Positions 25,001 through 37,337 are shown, numbered from the stretch's first letter. The stretch: DNA of 64,000 nt from Megascapheus bottae (GCA_024803745.1 JANJXV010000039.1:7010001-7074000); one strand, 5' to 3'. Numbers and translations: made by a program. The notes: a model not told the origin generated them from the letters alone.

Positions 25001-28000
25001 GCCTCAGCTCCACTTCTGGCTTTTTTTAAGTATGTGGTACCAAGGAATCGAACCCGAGTCTTCATGCATGCTAGGCAAGCACTCTACCACTAGGCCAAAC
25101 TCCTGGCCCCCGATTTTTAACTATTTCTAAAACAAGTCAGGCTCTTGTGAGCCTCCAGATCTTCCCATGGCCCACACTCTGGCCTGTGGCTCACTTCTCC
25201 CCTCCAACCTCTTTACCCTGCTGTACTGCCTCAAGTCCCCTCCACAGCTGCAAGCCCAGAGCCTGCAGCCCTCAGCACTCACCAGCCTGAACTGTGCAGG
25301 ATGGCCACCAACCCAATCATTTCTGCAGCCAAGATCAAGCCCAAGGCACAGGAGCCTCCCAAGTCTCATGCAGGACAAAAGGGCACTAAGGGCAGGCAGT
25401 TTGGCACAGAAAACCCAGAAGTACCTCTAGGCAGCGGCATAGAGGAAAAAAAGGAAACAAAGCCAAAAGCCTGGGTAGGCGAGGACAGCCAGGCCCAGGA
25501 AGCTCAAGCCTTTTGCCCCAGTTCCCACAGGGAGCAGGGAACAGAGACCACTGGCCTTGTTCTGATGGGAAGGCTGGGGTTCCTGCCAGTGGTCCACTGA
25601 CACCCTGCCCAGGAAGAAGGCCAGCCTGGTGGCGACCCTAAGGCACCTTCCATCACCACCTGTGACAAGCCTCATGCTCCTAGCCAGGAAGCCATTCAAG
25701 GGAGAGGACAAAGCACGAGGCCACCCACTGCAGCCAGCCTCGGCCCTGCCCAGCACAGGCCCCAGGGCCTCTATCCAAGGCTCCTTCAGACCTCCCTGCC
25801 CCTACTTCTGCCCCACTTGGGACTCCTGAAGGAAGATGGCACACTCCAGTCTACAAGGCACAAGAACCCTCAATACAAGCCTTTGTGCCTCTGATCTTCT
25901 TCCTCCCCTTCTCAGCCAAGGGACAGGAGACACTGAAGGCAGGAAAGGACAGATTGGAAGGATGAAGAAGTTCCGAGGAGCCCTGCTTGGCCATGCATTG
26001 GTGTGGAGGCTGGCCATGGCGGAGGATTCAAAGAACAGGAATGTGGACTGGAGATCCAGGGCCTCTACCCTCCAAGAAACCTCCCTGTCCTTGGCAGCAC
26101 CCCAAACCCACCCCGCCTGCCCTCCTAGGCCAATCCTGGCTTCCCACTCAAAAGTATTTTAATGGTTTCCTGTTTCCTGCGACTGCTTAAAATCTAAAAG
26201 CTTTAATCTATCCTCAGTCCCCTCGGCGTGCACGTGCATACACACTTGGGGTCTAAGACCTCAGTTCAAATTCTGGCTCTGCTGCCTCGGAACTGGGTGC
26301 TCGGGGACCTGCTGTCTGAATTCCCATGTGGAGCCCGTAGGAGCTGCTCTTTAGCAGCTGGGAAAGGTGAGTGCTATCGGATTCTGACATCGATCCATGC
26401 CAGTCAGACATGCAGCGTACTGGCCCCCACCACTACGTCAGCCCAGCCGATGGGGCTCATGCCCTACCTTCTCTGTGTGCAAGCCTAATGCCCTTCTCTC
26501 TTTTGGCCCAGACTCTGATTCAAAATTGTTCAAGCTTAGTCCTTTATAAAGCTGGTGGACAGAGTGCTTGCCTAGCATGTGTAGGTCTCAGGTTCAAGCC
26601 CCTGTGTGCCAAAAAGAAAAATAAGCATAAAAACAAAAAAAAATCTGCAAGGGGGATGGGAATGTGAGTGTGGCCTAGTGGTAGAGTGCTTGCGTAGCAT
26701 GCACAAAGCCTGGGTTCAATTCCTCAGTACCATATACAAAGAAAAATCTAGAAGTGGTGCTATGACCCAAGTGGTAGAGTACTAAGCTTTGAGAAAGCTT
26801 AAATACAGTGCCAAGGACCCAAGTTCAAGCCCCAGGACTGGAAAAAAAAATCTGCAAGGACCTTGAGCAGGAGCCCAAGAAGATGTAGTGGTCGTTCAAA
26901 CTTGGCTTAGGCCTGTAATCCTACTACTCAGGAAGCTGAGATCTGAGGATCACTGTTCAAAGCCAGCCAGGGCAAGAAAGTCAAGAAGACTCATCTCCAA
27001 TCAACCACCAGAAAACCAGAAGTGGTACTGGGGCTCAAAGTGGTAGAGCACTACCCTTGAGCAAAGAAGCTCAGGCACAGTCTGGGAATGTGACTTAGTG
27101 ATAGAGTGCTAACCTTGAGCAAAAGAAGCTCAAGGACAGTGCCCAGACCCTGAGTTCAAGGCTCAAGACTGGCAAAAAAACAAACAACAATAACAACAAA
27201 AAAAAAAACCCAGCAGCAGCAGCTCAGGGGATAGTGCCTAGTCCCTGAGTTCAAGCCCCGAAACTTACCAAAACAAAAAGAACTAAAACCCTACAGCATA
27301 GGTTCAATCAACTGTCTATGTAGGTCGTATTCAACCTCTGCCTTTCTCCATACAGCTAAGGGGACTTGCCCAAGGCCCAGAAATGAAGACACTCAGTTGG
27401 CCACTTTCTGGGATACCCCCTCACCTGTGTTGGCGCTGCTCCCAATACTGTTGATGGCAGGCGGCACAGAGCTGGTTGGGTGGAAAGGGACGTGTCCGTT
27501 TTCCCGAGGTGGCTTGTCCTGCCAACCTGGCCCTGCCTCTCCGGGGCCCAGCTCTGCAGGTCCCCCCCATTCATCTGAGCCTTGACGTGAGTGGTATGCA
27601 GGCTCTGGTCGGGGGCGGAAGCCACTAGCCAGCCGCTCTTCCAGGTGGCTCAGCCAGAGTGCCAGCGCGTTGCGGTCCTCCAGCGTGGTGGCCGGGTGGA
27701 TGAGGGCATAGGAGAGCAACTGGCGGCTCTCCTCGATGAAGACATTGCTCTCGATGGAGTAGGCCAGCACCTTCTGCAGCAGCCGCATGTACTCTGACTT
27801 GGCCTCCGTGTTGCCAGGCTGAAGCAGAGGCAGGTGGGACAGCAGGAGAGACACCACCTTTTCTTTGGGCTCCTGCTGCCACTGGCTGACGATGGCTGCA
27901 GCAGGAAGAGATGGGATGTCAGGAGGGCCTGAGTGGATACTATTCAGGAGCGCAAGACCTGCCCGTGGTCTGCCCTCTCAGATCTAGCCTCCCCTGCTTT

Positions 28001-31000
28001 CTGAGATCAAACATTCACCCTGAGCCGGGTGAGGTGGCTCACCCCTGTAATCCTAGCTATTCAAGGAGGCTGAGATCTGAAGATTGGGGTTCAAAGCCAG
28101 CCCAGGCACTAAAAAGTCCATGAGACTCTTATCTCAGATTAATCACCAGAAAACCCAAGTGGTGCTGTGGCTCAAGGGGCAGGGTGCTCAGTGCCAACTC
28201 CCAGGCCCAGAGTTCAAGCCCCACAACTGACCAAAACAAAACAAAAATTCGCCCGGCTTCTAATTTCTGAAGGCTCCTCCTGCCATCCCCAGGCCTGTTT
28301 TGTTCCACCCCCGTCCTCACAGCTTCTACATCTTCCACCATGAAACAACCTCTTTCCTGATTGGAGACAGCAACACAGGACATGGGCAAGAAGTGTGGGC
28401 ACTGGAGTCAGATGGTCTAGACTCCTCTACCTTCTAGCTCCACCTTGGGAGGAGTCAACCTGAACCTCCTCAAACCATGATTTCTTTTCCTGCAAAGTTG
28501 GGGAGATAATTATAGTACCCAGTTCACAGTGCTGCTCTGAGACTCAATGAGCTAATAAAGAATGGAGAGTGACCTGACATTTAGAATACACTGAGTGCCT
28601 GCTGTTGCTTTTCAACTGGTCCCTCTACCTCTGTGAAGAAGAGCCCCTAGCCAGCCATACCCAGCAGGTGGCTGGGAATTATGTGACAGTCATGGCATTA
28701 AGTCAGCATTCAGCAAATGCCAGTTAATCTTTCAAGTCTCTTGGTTAATGCACTTTTCCTACCAGCCTAGGAAACAGAGGCTGAGTTAGGGTATCAACCA
28801 AGGGTCTTTCATGCTAAATTCCCTGGGTCTTCAGATACCTGGATAGACTCCTGGCCACTTGCAGAGAAACTTGAAGAAAGTCTCTCTGTGTCCTTAGAAA
28901 CCTGCGGCCTGGATTTCACACTACCCATGCATGCATGGTGTTTACAGAGCATCTGCTATGTGTTGGACTCATTAGGAACATGTCTGTTTTCTCTCACCTT
29001 AACTTTGGCTTACTCTCAGCTTGCAGACTTGGGAAGGCAAAGAGAAAAATCTAGTGACAGGTGAAGCCTACCACAAACTGTCCCTCACGCCATCTCCACA
29101 TTTAAAGATCCATCTTTCCAAGGTGGTCTAGCCCTTCCTAAGTCAGGAAATCTCCTTCCATCCCTCACTAGATCACGTAAGGAACTCTCTGGAATCTCCT
29201 TCCCTAACTCAGTCCTTGAGCTTTCAGTTCCTGAGGACAAGCAAATGAAATTAAGGACAAAGTGAAGATCTTGTGTCCTGGTTGGCAAACGGTTGCCTAG
29301 GTAGTGCCTTTCTCTGTAGACCAAGATTATGGGCCTGCTGAGATTTAGGCTGTAGATGCATATACAAAATCATCTGAAGCTGGGTGCTGGTGGCTCACAT
29401 CTGCAATCCTAGCTACAAAGGAGGATGAGATCTGAGGATCAAGGTTGGAAGGCAATCTGGGCAGAAAAATCCATGAGCCTTTCATCTCCAACTAAGCACC
29501 AACAAAGCCAGAAAGAGCTGAGGCTCAAGTGGTAGGGTGCTAGCTTTGAGCAAAAAAGCTCAGGGACAGAGCCCAGGCCCTAAGTTTAAGCTCTAGGACT
29601 CACACAGAACACAAAACAAAAGGGGCGGGGAGTGTGGCTTAGTGGTAGAGTGCTTGCCTAGCATGCACAAAGCCCTCAATTCCTCAGTACCACATACATA
29701 GAAAAAGCCAGAAGTGGTGCTGTGGCTCAAGTGGTAGTGAGCTAGCCTTGAGCAAAATGTGTCCAAGGGCAGTGCCCAGGCCCTGAGTTCAAGCCCCCAA
29801 GACTGGCAAAAAAAAAAAAAAGAAAAAAGAAAACAAAAAAAAATCCATCATCGGACAGCATCTGCCCTTAATGAGCATCGAACTATGGCTCAATTATATC
29901 TGTTTTTCTCAGCTCTCCTCCAGCAGTCAGCCGGCCCCTTCCTTCCTACCCTCCTACCCTGAAGTTCTCTATTGCTGTTGTTCAGGCCTTGCAGGGTAGC
30001 CAGAGGCATCTGGGAGAGAAAGAGGCCTTGTCTAGGCCCTCCCCCACCCCGCAGTACTGCCAGGACCCCAGGAGTAAAGGACGCAGCTTCTCTTCTGGTA
30101 CTGCCAGGGGACGTGACAGAACAGCTTCAAGGGGTGAGCTCAATGAAGGACCTTGTTCTAGTGCCCAGAAAGGAGTCCATGGTTTTGGCCACATGGAGGC
30201 TGATCCTGGGGAGATGTGTTCATGTGTGAGCGATGGCGGTGATGGGAAGGACGGGCCGCCTATGACCAGGAAGCATCAATGAGCACTGGAACTGGTCCAG
30301 GGAATCTGCACGGCCTCAGGCCCCTTGGGGTGAGCTCAGCCAGGGCAGCAGAGGACGGGTGGGATGAACTTAAGTTTCCAGCCCAGAGTCTTGGCCCAGC
30401 AGGGGCCTGCGAATACCTGCCTGAAGGCGTGCAGGCGACCTGCTCTCTTCAACGATCCCCTGGGTTGGGGTCACCCTGCCTCAGGTCCTAGCAGAGCACA
30501 AGTTCAAATGCTAGCCTCTACCACTGGTCCATGCAATGGTGGATCAGGTTTATAACCTCTCTGAGCCAGGATGACTTCTGTGCCACAGGCCCTTAGGTCA
30601 CAAGGTCATTTCATGGAATGTGTAAGCGCTCAGGACTTTTAGCTATTGCTGCTGGGGCTTTAGCTGGAGATGCAGAGCCAGCCTGAAGTTTAGGGACTGG
30701 AGAAGCAGCACGCAGAAGAGAACCTTCACATGGGGGGTGAATTCCATGCAGTCATTTACCAAAAGCAGACACAGCTTGAGCTCCAGAGGCACAAGCAGCA
30801 GCCAGGAAATTCTGGAGGTAGGTGGGGGGTGGGAAGGTGGGCATGCTGTCACATCAATGGCTGCTCCTTACCAGGGTGCCACCTGGAATACTATTGGCAA
30901 AGGCAACAGGGCAGGGCTGGCCAGGTGACCAGAGCTAAGTAGGTCATGACCCTAGGTCCTGGCAAATCACAGGAGCCAAATATATCTCTAAGACCATCCC

Positions 31001-33251
31001 AGGAGCAAACCCATTTTCATGTGCTGGGCTGGAGCAACCACCATGGCAGCCTCTGACACCAGCCAGGAGCTGGGATTTGGCTCCAGAGATGCCCTTCTCT
31101 GCCTCAGCCCATCTCACACAGACAAGGGCGAGTGCCAGGGGCTCACATTTTTGTTTGATGAACTGTATGGCCTGAAAGTGGAGGGTGGAGACATGACTGT
31201 TAAGCTCTAGTGACTCACTTGCCACGGCCCCTTCTTGACCTCAGTTTCCCCACCCAGATTCAGAGAGCCAGAGAAGGAGGGGCTTAAGCCTGCCAGATAT
31301 GGAGACTCACTCAGAAGGCAGACAGTGGGAAGAAATTCAGGAAATGTGGTCGAGGGAGGGAGGGAAGGGAACTAAGCTCCCCTGGTCCCCATCTCCCCCC
31401 CCCCCCCATCCAGAGGAACACCTTCTGGTCCCAACAAGCCAGAGAAGAGAGGGCCAGGACTGCCACCTCGGCTCCAAACAGCAGGAAGATGGCACTGGAA
31501 GAAGGTTCGCCCTGGGGCTCCTCGGTGTTCTGGAACTAGGCTATTGCTTTTCTGTTTCTGGATGTTGTCTCAGGCTCTGTTTCCATTAGACTGGGAAACC
31601 TCCTCCCACCCTCCCAAACTCTTGAGAGGAAGGGACCTCCCCGCTTCCCTTCCAGCTGGTCACTTCCAGCATCCCTGCCACCCTTCTGGGCTCAACCAGA
31701 AACAGCTTCAGCCTCAGACAAGGGGTTCTGCACTGAGCACACACAGAGCCACCCAGGGGTTTTAAACATCAAAGATAGCACCTAGCCCTAGGGGCATTCT
31801 CCAGAAAGTCTTTGGAGATATGAAGCCAGGATTGGTCAATTTCTTTGTGCTCCTTACCCTATCCTTGGAAAAGACAGTTGAAAGGAAGCAGAAAACTAGA
31901 CATGGAGATGAGCCTCAGAAAAACACTAAGAATGTGCCTTTCTGCTCAGGCCTCCTGTTTCTTTGAAAAGGTCTGAAGAGCTACAGAGGGGTTTCAGCCC
32001 TTGCAATGGGGTAGCCTGCACGAGGACTGATGAGCCCATCAAAGTCACAACTAGGGCAACGAGAGAGGTCAAAGGTGAAGAGGAGGGCATATTTTCCACC
32101 AGGTTACCTGTCTACTCAGGATAGAGGTGGGGGAGAGGATGACACTGGGAACAGAGCCTATTGTCAACAGCACTCCTGCTTTTGATGCTAGAGCTGAGGG
32201 ATGGTGGCAGGTCTGGGTGGTTTTGGTTTGAGTAATCCATCACCCAGCCCTTAAGAGCCATGGTGCTTCTGTGACACGCACATAAAACTACTGCTAAGAT
32301 GGATGGGTCTCTGGCTGGTAGGGATGCCATGCAAACTATTAAACTATTATGGTGAAGGAGAAGGTGGGAAGGAGAGGGTGACTAAGTTGGACAAACTCTA
32401 CAAGGAGTCTGTGAAGGAAGGCCATCTCTGAGTGAGCTCTAGGGACAAGCTCCAGAGAAACCTGGCTCGCACATCCCAAATCCACTCCAAAGGACACAAG
32501 ACTGCTCAAGAACTGATAGGAAGCACTACATTTACGCAGGCGCTGGTGGCTCCTGCCTGTAATCCAGCTACTCAGGAGGCTGATATCTGAGGATCATGGT
32601 TTGAAGCCAGCCTGGGCTGAAAAGTCCCTGTGAGACTTACCTCCGATGTACCACAAGAAAACTGGAAGCAGTGCTGTGGCTCAATGTGGTAGAGTGCTAG
32701 CTTTGAGCAAAAAAGCTTGGGGACAGCACCCAGGCCCTGAATTCAAGCCATACAACCAACCCCCCCCCAACAAAAATTTTTTAAAAAGGACTAAATTTAT
32801 CACCACCACCACCTCCATCTTTGGGAGTAAGGACCAGAGAGTGAACTTGAGGAGTTCTAAAACCCCCTCTGACTTCAGTGTGTTCCTTTCAGCTGCCCAC
32901 AGCCACCCTCTAGGACTCCTTCCTGTTAGGGGCAATTTAGTGTCCAGCCTGTGCTGTCCTTACCCCAAATCCCCACTGCCCAGCACCACTGAGCAGGTGT
33001 CTGGCCATGATCCAGGTCTGCGTCCTTCCCTGGCTCCACCTTGGGGAAGACTCACCAGCACTGTTGGCCTCTGACTCCAGCAGGTGGATGTCATTGCAGT
33101 CCGCGAGCGAGTGCTCCAGGCAGAGCTGCAGGAAGCGGGCTTGGGTGCGGGTGACTCGTTTCAGCAGGGACAGCAGGGCCACTGTCTGCTCACACTCATT
33201 CCAGCCCTTGAACCAGCCAGCGAGGATGCCCACCTGGTCTCGGAACATCAT
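19045..33251 (-). CDS. SAMD4B: SAMD4B, Smaug homolog 2 (12 coding exons)
   Basis: SAMD4B is a cytoplasmic SAM-domain RNA-binding protein of the Smaug family, whose members bind stem-loop Smaug recognition elements and repress or destabilise mRNAs. Coding exons on the minus strand: 33,056-33,251; 27,425-27,895; 23,326-23,565; 22,894-23,003; 22,695-22,781; 21,827-22,166; 21,592-21,677; 21,096-21,214; 20,487-20,685; 20,220-20,343; 19,269-19,352; 19,045-19,073. All donors are GT and acceptors AG, and phases join to 694 codons plus TGA, the length I recall for human. The N-terminal helical region runs from [17 protein letters not shown] to about residue 160. The SAM domain spans about 303-362 ([18 protein letters not shown] at its start). 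A Pro/Ala-rich linker follows at about 395-470, then a helical part at 485-545. The C-terminus ends DGTDKTSTI. The first exon opens with two adjacent ATGs; I use the outer one. Identity is nearly certain. Confidence 0.97.
24547..24655 (-). repeat. Family A SINE head fragment
   Basis: tgcctaggctgattttgaac to gttacaggcttgagccaccc; only the 7SL-like half remains. Confidence 0.65.
24690..24910 (-). repeat. Composite SINE family A, minus strand
   Basis: A T-run of about 23 precedes gtcagttgtggggcttgaac; the head ends gattacaagcgtgagtcacc. Confidence 0.85.
24918..25112 (-). repeat. Composite SINE family B, minus strand
   Basis: ggccagtcctgggcttaagc to actaggccaaactcctggcc, full-length and lightly diverged, directly abutting the family A copy. 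Confidence 0.88.
26550..26615 (+). repeat. ID-like SINE fragment
   Basis: gagtgcttgcctagcatgtg and ggttcaagcccctgtgtgcc keep the tRNA-like A and B box spacing without the composite tail. Confidence 0.6.
26655..26852 (+). repeat. Composite SINE family B
   Basis: tgtggcctagtggtagagtg head and caagccccaggactggaaaa tail. Confidence 0.85.
26892..27275 (+). repeat. Composite SINE family A with duplicated tail modules
   Basis: The 7SL-like head at 26,895-27,000 is followed by one tail, then a second tail-like unit (27,085-27,180) and a third partial one (27,215-27,260). This suggests tail duplication or successive insertions. Confidence 0.6.
28023..28240 (+). repeat. Composite SINE family A
   Basis: gagccgggtgaggtggctca to caagccccacaactgaccaa. 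Confidence 0.85.
29378..29610 (+). repeat. Composite SINE family A
   Basis: gctgggtgctggtggctcac head; tail ends taagctctaggactcacac. Confidence 0.82.
29623..29845 (+). repeat. Composite SINE family B with A-rich tail
   Basis: gcggggagtgtggcttagtg head, tail to aagactggc, then about 30 bases of A/G. Confidence 0.85.
32532..32775 (+). repeat. Composite SINE family A
   Basis: acgcaggcgctggtggctcc head; tail ends with a C-run and an A/T stretch. Confidence 0.82.
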
Positions 33252-33458
33252 GGTGCCGGGCCTGGGGCCAGGGGGCAGGTGACGGCGGTGGCAAGGGCCA
33301 GCGCCGTCACATGGTCTCGGCTCTGGGCTCCTGTTATCTTTCCCCTGAGGGCCAGGGCTTGGGGACGTTCCCTGGCGTGGTAGCAACGGGTGGTGAGGGG
33401 AGGAGGGGACGTGCTCACATCTGGGGAGGTCTTGGTCCAGCCACACCTCTCCAGTCTC
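33252..33458 (-). other. SAMD4B: SAMD4B 5' UTR part of the first coding exon
   Basis: Upstream of the ATG the exon continues to a strong acceptor: on the minus strand ttttcttttctag precedes GAGACTGGAG at 33,458. This shows that at least one noncoding exon lies upstream. Confidence 0.75.
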
Positions 33459-33551
33459 CTAGAAAAGAAAAGAGATCGGTGTGAACAGGGCAGCTGAAGC
33501 TGTGGCAGGAAGGTGGGTGTGGGTGCCTCATGAGGTACTGTGTCGGGGTAC

Positions 33552-33572
33552 CTGATCTGCAGAGCAGAGCTC
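33552..33572 (-). other. Candidate 21-nt noncoding microexon of SAMD4B
   Basis: On the minus strand a strong polypyrimidine tract ending tttctcccag precedes 21 bases, which are followed by GTACCC. It lies 93 bases upstream of the next exon. The acceptor looks strong and the donor weak. It could be a decoy. Confidence 0.25.
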
Positions 33573-33737
33573 CTGGGAGAAAGAGAAAACCAAAGCCAGC
33601 CTCAAATCAACTTCCCATCCACCGCCAGATCCAGAGAAAAGGCATGATTGGCCTTCGTGATCGACACCCCCCCCCCCCCCCCGCCAAGTGGAGGTGACAG
33701 TAGAGGGCCTACCTGGCAAGCACAAGACCCTCAGCTC

Positions 33738-33898
33738 GAACACCAGCTGAGATCTGAGGACCATGGTTCCAAGCCAACACTAGCAGAAAAGTCTGTGAGT
33801 TTCTTACCTCCAAATAACCAGCAAAAAGCCAGAAGTGGAGGTGTGTGGTTCAAGTGGCAGAGTGCCAGCCTTGAGAGAAAAAGCCAAGCAAGAGAGGT
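33738..33898 (+). repeat. Composite SINE family A, 5' truncated
   Basis: It begins within the head at cagctgagatctgaggacca and ends in the tail at agccttgagagaaaaag. Confidence 0.7.
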
Positions 33899-33904
33899 CT
33901 TAAG

Positions 33905-34112
33905 GGGCCGGGAGTTTGGCCTAGTGGTAGAGCGCTTGCCTAGCATTCACAAAGACCTAGGTTCAATTCCTTGGTACCATATACATAGAAAAAAGCCAGA
34001 AGTAATGCTGTGGCTCAAGTGGTAGAACTCTAGCCTTGAGAAAGCCCAAGGACAGTGCTTAGGCCCTGAGTTCAAGGCCCACAACTAACAAGAAAAAGAA
34101 AAAGAAAAAAAG
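33905..34112 (+). repeat. Composite SINE family B
   Basis: ggccgggagtttggcctagt head; tail ends caaggcccacaactaac followed by a GAAAA-type run. Confidence 0.88.
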
Positions 34113-34116
34113 AAGT

Positions 34117-34322
34117 CTTGGCTGGGAGTCTGGCCTAGTGGTAGAGTGCTTGCCTAGCATGTGCAAATACCCGGGTTCGATTTCCTCAGTACTACATACA
34201 TAGAAAAAAGCTGGAAGTGGTGCTATGGCTCAAGTGGTAGAGCTCTAGACTTGAGAAAGTCCAAGGACAGTGCTCAGACCCTGAGCCCAGGACTGGCAAA
34301 AAAAAAAAAAAAAAAAAAAAAG
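34117..34322 (+). repeat. Composite SINE family B with long A-tail
   Basis: ctgggagtctggcctagtgg head; about 25 A after gactggc, in tandem with the preceding copy. Confidence 0.88.
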
Positions 34323-34749
34323 GTCGAGTTCAAGCCCCAGGACCGGTAAAACTAAAGTAAAATAATGAGGCTTCATTCTATTTTGTGGCAAAGAAAGCAT
34401 AGTGTGACCAGGGGTCATTGACTGTCTTGATGTAGGGGAGAGGAGTTATAATTCACAGGCTTGAGGACAGTTTCCACAACGCACGTTGACGTTTTTGCCA
34501 GGTAGAGAAGAACTGTGAGGTAACTGGGTCTGTTCAGGAGAGGCCCTAAGACAGGGGCCGTTCCAGGCCACTGGATGTGATGTGGTTAAGCAGAGGCTGA
34601 AGGGTATCCCTGGGGAGTAGGAGGGGTTCCTTCACTGGGTGGCAACTCTTGAGACAGGAGGAAGCATTTCAGTTGCTATGGGTGGTTTCATATGCATTTA
34701 GAGGAAAAAGAGGACCAAACCCACAAACATACCAGAGCTAGGCTCTCGT

Positions 34750-34955
34750 TTTTTTTGTTGTTGTTTTGGGCTTGAACTCAGGGCCTGGGCACTGTCTCTG
34801 AGCTTTTTTGCTCAAGGCTAGCACTCTACCACTTTGAACCACAGCACCACTTCCAGTTTTCTGGCAGTTAACTGGAAATAAAGAGTGTCATGGGTTTTCC
34901 TGTCTGGGCCGGCTTTGAATGGCAATCCCCAGATCTCAGCCTCCTGAGAGGCTGG
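34750..34955 (-). repeat. Composite SINE family A, minus strand
   Basis: gttttgggcttgaactcagg to cagatctcagcctcctgaga; the terminal head is lost. Confidence 0.8.
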
Positions 34956-35221
34956 CAGAGAGCTTGGCACTTTCCCGACACTGGACTCTCCAAACACACT
35001 AACAGCGACATATTAATCCAAGTTCCCCAGCGAAGCTCTGGGACAGAATGGGGGTCTCCAACACACTGCTCCCCAGGCCAGATGTGGATCAAGCAGGCCA
35101 GTGGGGACAACAGTGAGCTGCAAGTCTACACAGAGTCACTATTCAGGTCTAGTCACCTGCTGTCCCATGAGAAGAGAGGTCTAGTACTACATAGTCTGTT
35201 TTTTTCAAATAAGGAACTAGA

Positions 35222-35402
35222 AATCTGGCTGATGCTCCACCACTTGAGCCACACCTCCAACCCAAAAAATCTCCTTTTTTGGGGGGGAGGGGCCAGTTAT
35301 GGGCTTGAGCTCAGGGCCTTGGATTTTTCTCAAGGCCACAGCACTGCTTCTGGCTTTTTCTATGTATATGGTACTGAGGAAACAAACCCGGGTCCCAAAT
35401 CT
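35222..35402 (-). repeat. Composite SINE family B, truncated
   Basis: ccagttatgggcttgagctc leads to a shortened head at gaggaaacaaacccgggtcc. Confidence 0.7.
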
Positions 35403-35706
35403 CCCAGCCCCCAAATGTCCATCTTTAAATGCTGGAAAGGAAAAGACATGAAAACAGCAAGTATGAACTATAACATAGAAAAGCAAAATGCATAGCTTGT
35501 GATCCTTGGAACAGATAGCCACAAACAGGGAAAAGACAAGAAGCCTGCTAACTCTCCTTCCCAGAGCCTTTGGTTTACATCCAGGAGCCAATCCTCTACG
35601 CAGGGAACACAACTGGCAGGAAGATGGAGTGGAGGAGGAGAAATCAGGCAGGGAGGGGCTTTAGGAAAGCTACTTGAAGACTATACTGTAAAAAACTCAT
35701 CCCTAC

Positions 35707-35908
35707 GGCCAGGAGTTTAGCCCAGTGGTAGAGTGCTTGCCTAGCATGCACGAAGCCCCTGGGTTCGATTCCTCAGCACCACATACATAGGAAAAAACTG
35801 GAAGTGGTGCTGTGGCTCAAGGGTAGAGCTCTAGCCTTCAGAAAAGTCCAAGACAATGCTCAGGCCCTGAGTCCAGGCCCCACAACTGACCAAGAAAAAA
35901 AAAAATCA
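35707..35908 (+). repeat. Composite SINE family B
   Basis: ggccaggagtttagcccagt head and caggccccacaactgaccaa tail. Confidence 0.87.
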
Positions 35909-36194
35909 TTCCTAAAGAAAGTGATCCCTACGTCTTCAGGATGGGAGTGTTTGGTCTGGATGGAGACAAAATGTGTGACTTCTTTCCATTGAAGGAGCAG
36001 AGGACCCAGCCCCTCTATCCAGGTACTTGACTGCAGCAAGAAGACCCAGCTCAGGCATCAGCACCAACTGTTCTAAGACATCTCCTGTGACAGCATCTTC
36101 CTATGATGGGTTCACCTGCCAAACAGTCATCCCATCTCATGGGCAAGCACCCTGAGTTCCCCTTAGAGAACCATTCCAGGCTTCGAGAAGGAAA

Positions 36195-36522
36195 AGTCCT
36201 GGGTCAGGAGTGTGGTAGAGTGCTTGCCTAGCATGAGTGAAGCTCTGGCTCAGTTCCTCAATACCACATACACAGAAAAAGCCAGAAGTGGTGCTATGGC
36301 TCAAGTGGTAGAATGCTGCTTCAAGAAAAGTCAAGGGCAGGGCTGGGAGTTTGGCCTGGTGGTTAAAGTGATGCCTAGCATGCATGAAGACCTGGGTTCG
36401 ATTCCTTGGTACCATATACATAGCAAAAAGCCGGAAGTGGTGCTGAGGCTCAAGTGGTAGAGCTCTAGCCTTGAGAAAGTCCAAGGACAGTGCTCAGGCC
36501 CTGAGCTCAAGCCCAGGACTGG

Positions 36523-36560
<38 letters not shown>

Positions 36561-36605
36561 GTCAAGGGCAGTGCTCAAGGACCTGAGTTCAAGCCCCAGG
36601 ACTGG
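36195..36605 (+). repeat. Composite SINE family B interrupted by a younger copy
   Basis: The outer copy occupies about 36,195-36,340 and resumes at about 36,572-36,605. The two parts flank an 18-bp target duplication. Confidence 0.8.
36341..36553 (+). repeat. Young nested composite SINE family B with target-site duplication
   Basis: aagaaaagtcaagggcag occurs at 36,323-36,340 and 36,554-36,571, immediately bracketing the SINE and its GAAAA tail. Confidence 0.88.
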
Positions 36606-37089
36606 AAGGAAGGTAGGAAGGAAGAAAGAAAGAAGAAAAGTTCTAGAAAGAAAGAAGCAAAGTTCTTCTTGAACTTCTGCTAGAATTACCCAGCAAAAGA
36701 AGGTCCAGATTACCAGCTGGCACCTCTGCAATCGTGTGGCAGAAGCCTGCTTCCAAAGGAAGCCCACACAGATGAAAGCTGCATCAAATCAAGAGAAGAG
36801 GAAAAAAATGAAGAACTGTCCATATCGTTTGAAAACCTGGATGTATCCGACCTATAGTCACTTCACTGGCCCACATGTCCGAGTAGCACAGACCACAGTG
36901 CTTTGGCACTGCCTTCTGATTAACCAAATGCAGTTTTTTTTCCCCTACTTGATCATATCTATATAAAACATTAGACCACCACAGCTGATACTTAATTACT
37001 ATGTTGATCTCTGATCAGTAACTCAGTTTCTTTCTTAGTAAAGTTACTCTACAAATGGAAGGAAACATTGTATATATAAAAGACCTAGG

Positions 37090-37278
37090 GTAGGGTTGGG
37101 AATTTGGCCGAGTGGCAGAGTGCTTGAGGAGCATGCATGAAGCCCTAGGTTTGATTCCTGGTACCACATTATCTAGAAAAGGCCAGAAGTGTGTGCTGTG
37201 GCTCAAGTGGTGGAGCTCTAACCTTGAGAAAGCCCAAGGACAGTGCTTAGGCCCCAAGTACAAGCCCCAGGACTGGCA
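37090..37278 (+). repeat. Composite SINE family B
   Basis: agggttgggaatttggccga head, tail to ccccaggactggcaaa; its A-tail appears to have grown into an AAT microsatellite. Confidence 0.85.
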
Positions 37279-37279
37279 A

Positions 37280-37331
<52 letters not shown>
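37279..37331. repeat. (AAT)n microsatellite
   Basis: About 17 uninterrupted AAT units at the 3' end of a SINE. Confidence 0.95.
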
Positions 37332-37334
<3 letters not shown>

Positions 37335-37337
37335 ATA

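Larger units (their letters stand above)
23566..27424. other. SAMD4B intron (coding exons 2-3)
   Basis: There are no additional exons I can support. It contains unique sequence near 23,570-24,540 and 25,130-26,540, and SINE clusters at 24,545-25,112 and 26,550-27,290. Confidence 0.7.
27896..33055. other. SAMD4B intron (coding exons 1-2)
   Basis: It is mostly unique DNA (28,250-29,370 and 29,850-32,530) with SINEs at both ends. No exon with convincing splice sites and protein similarity was found. Confidence 0.7.
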
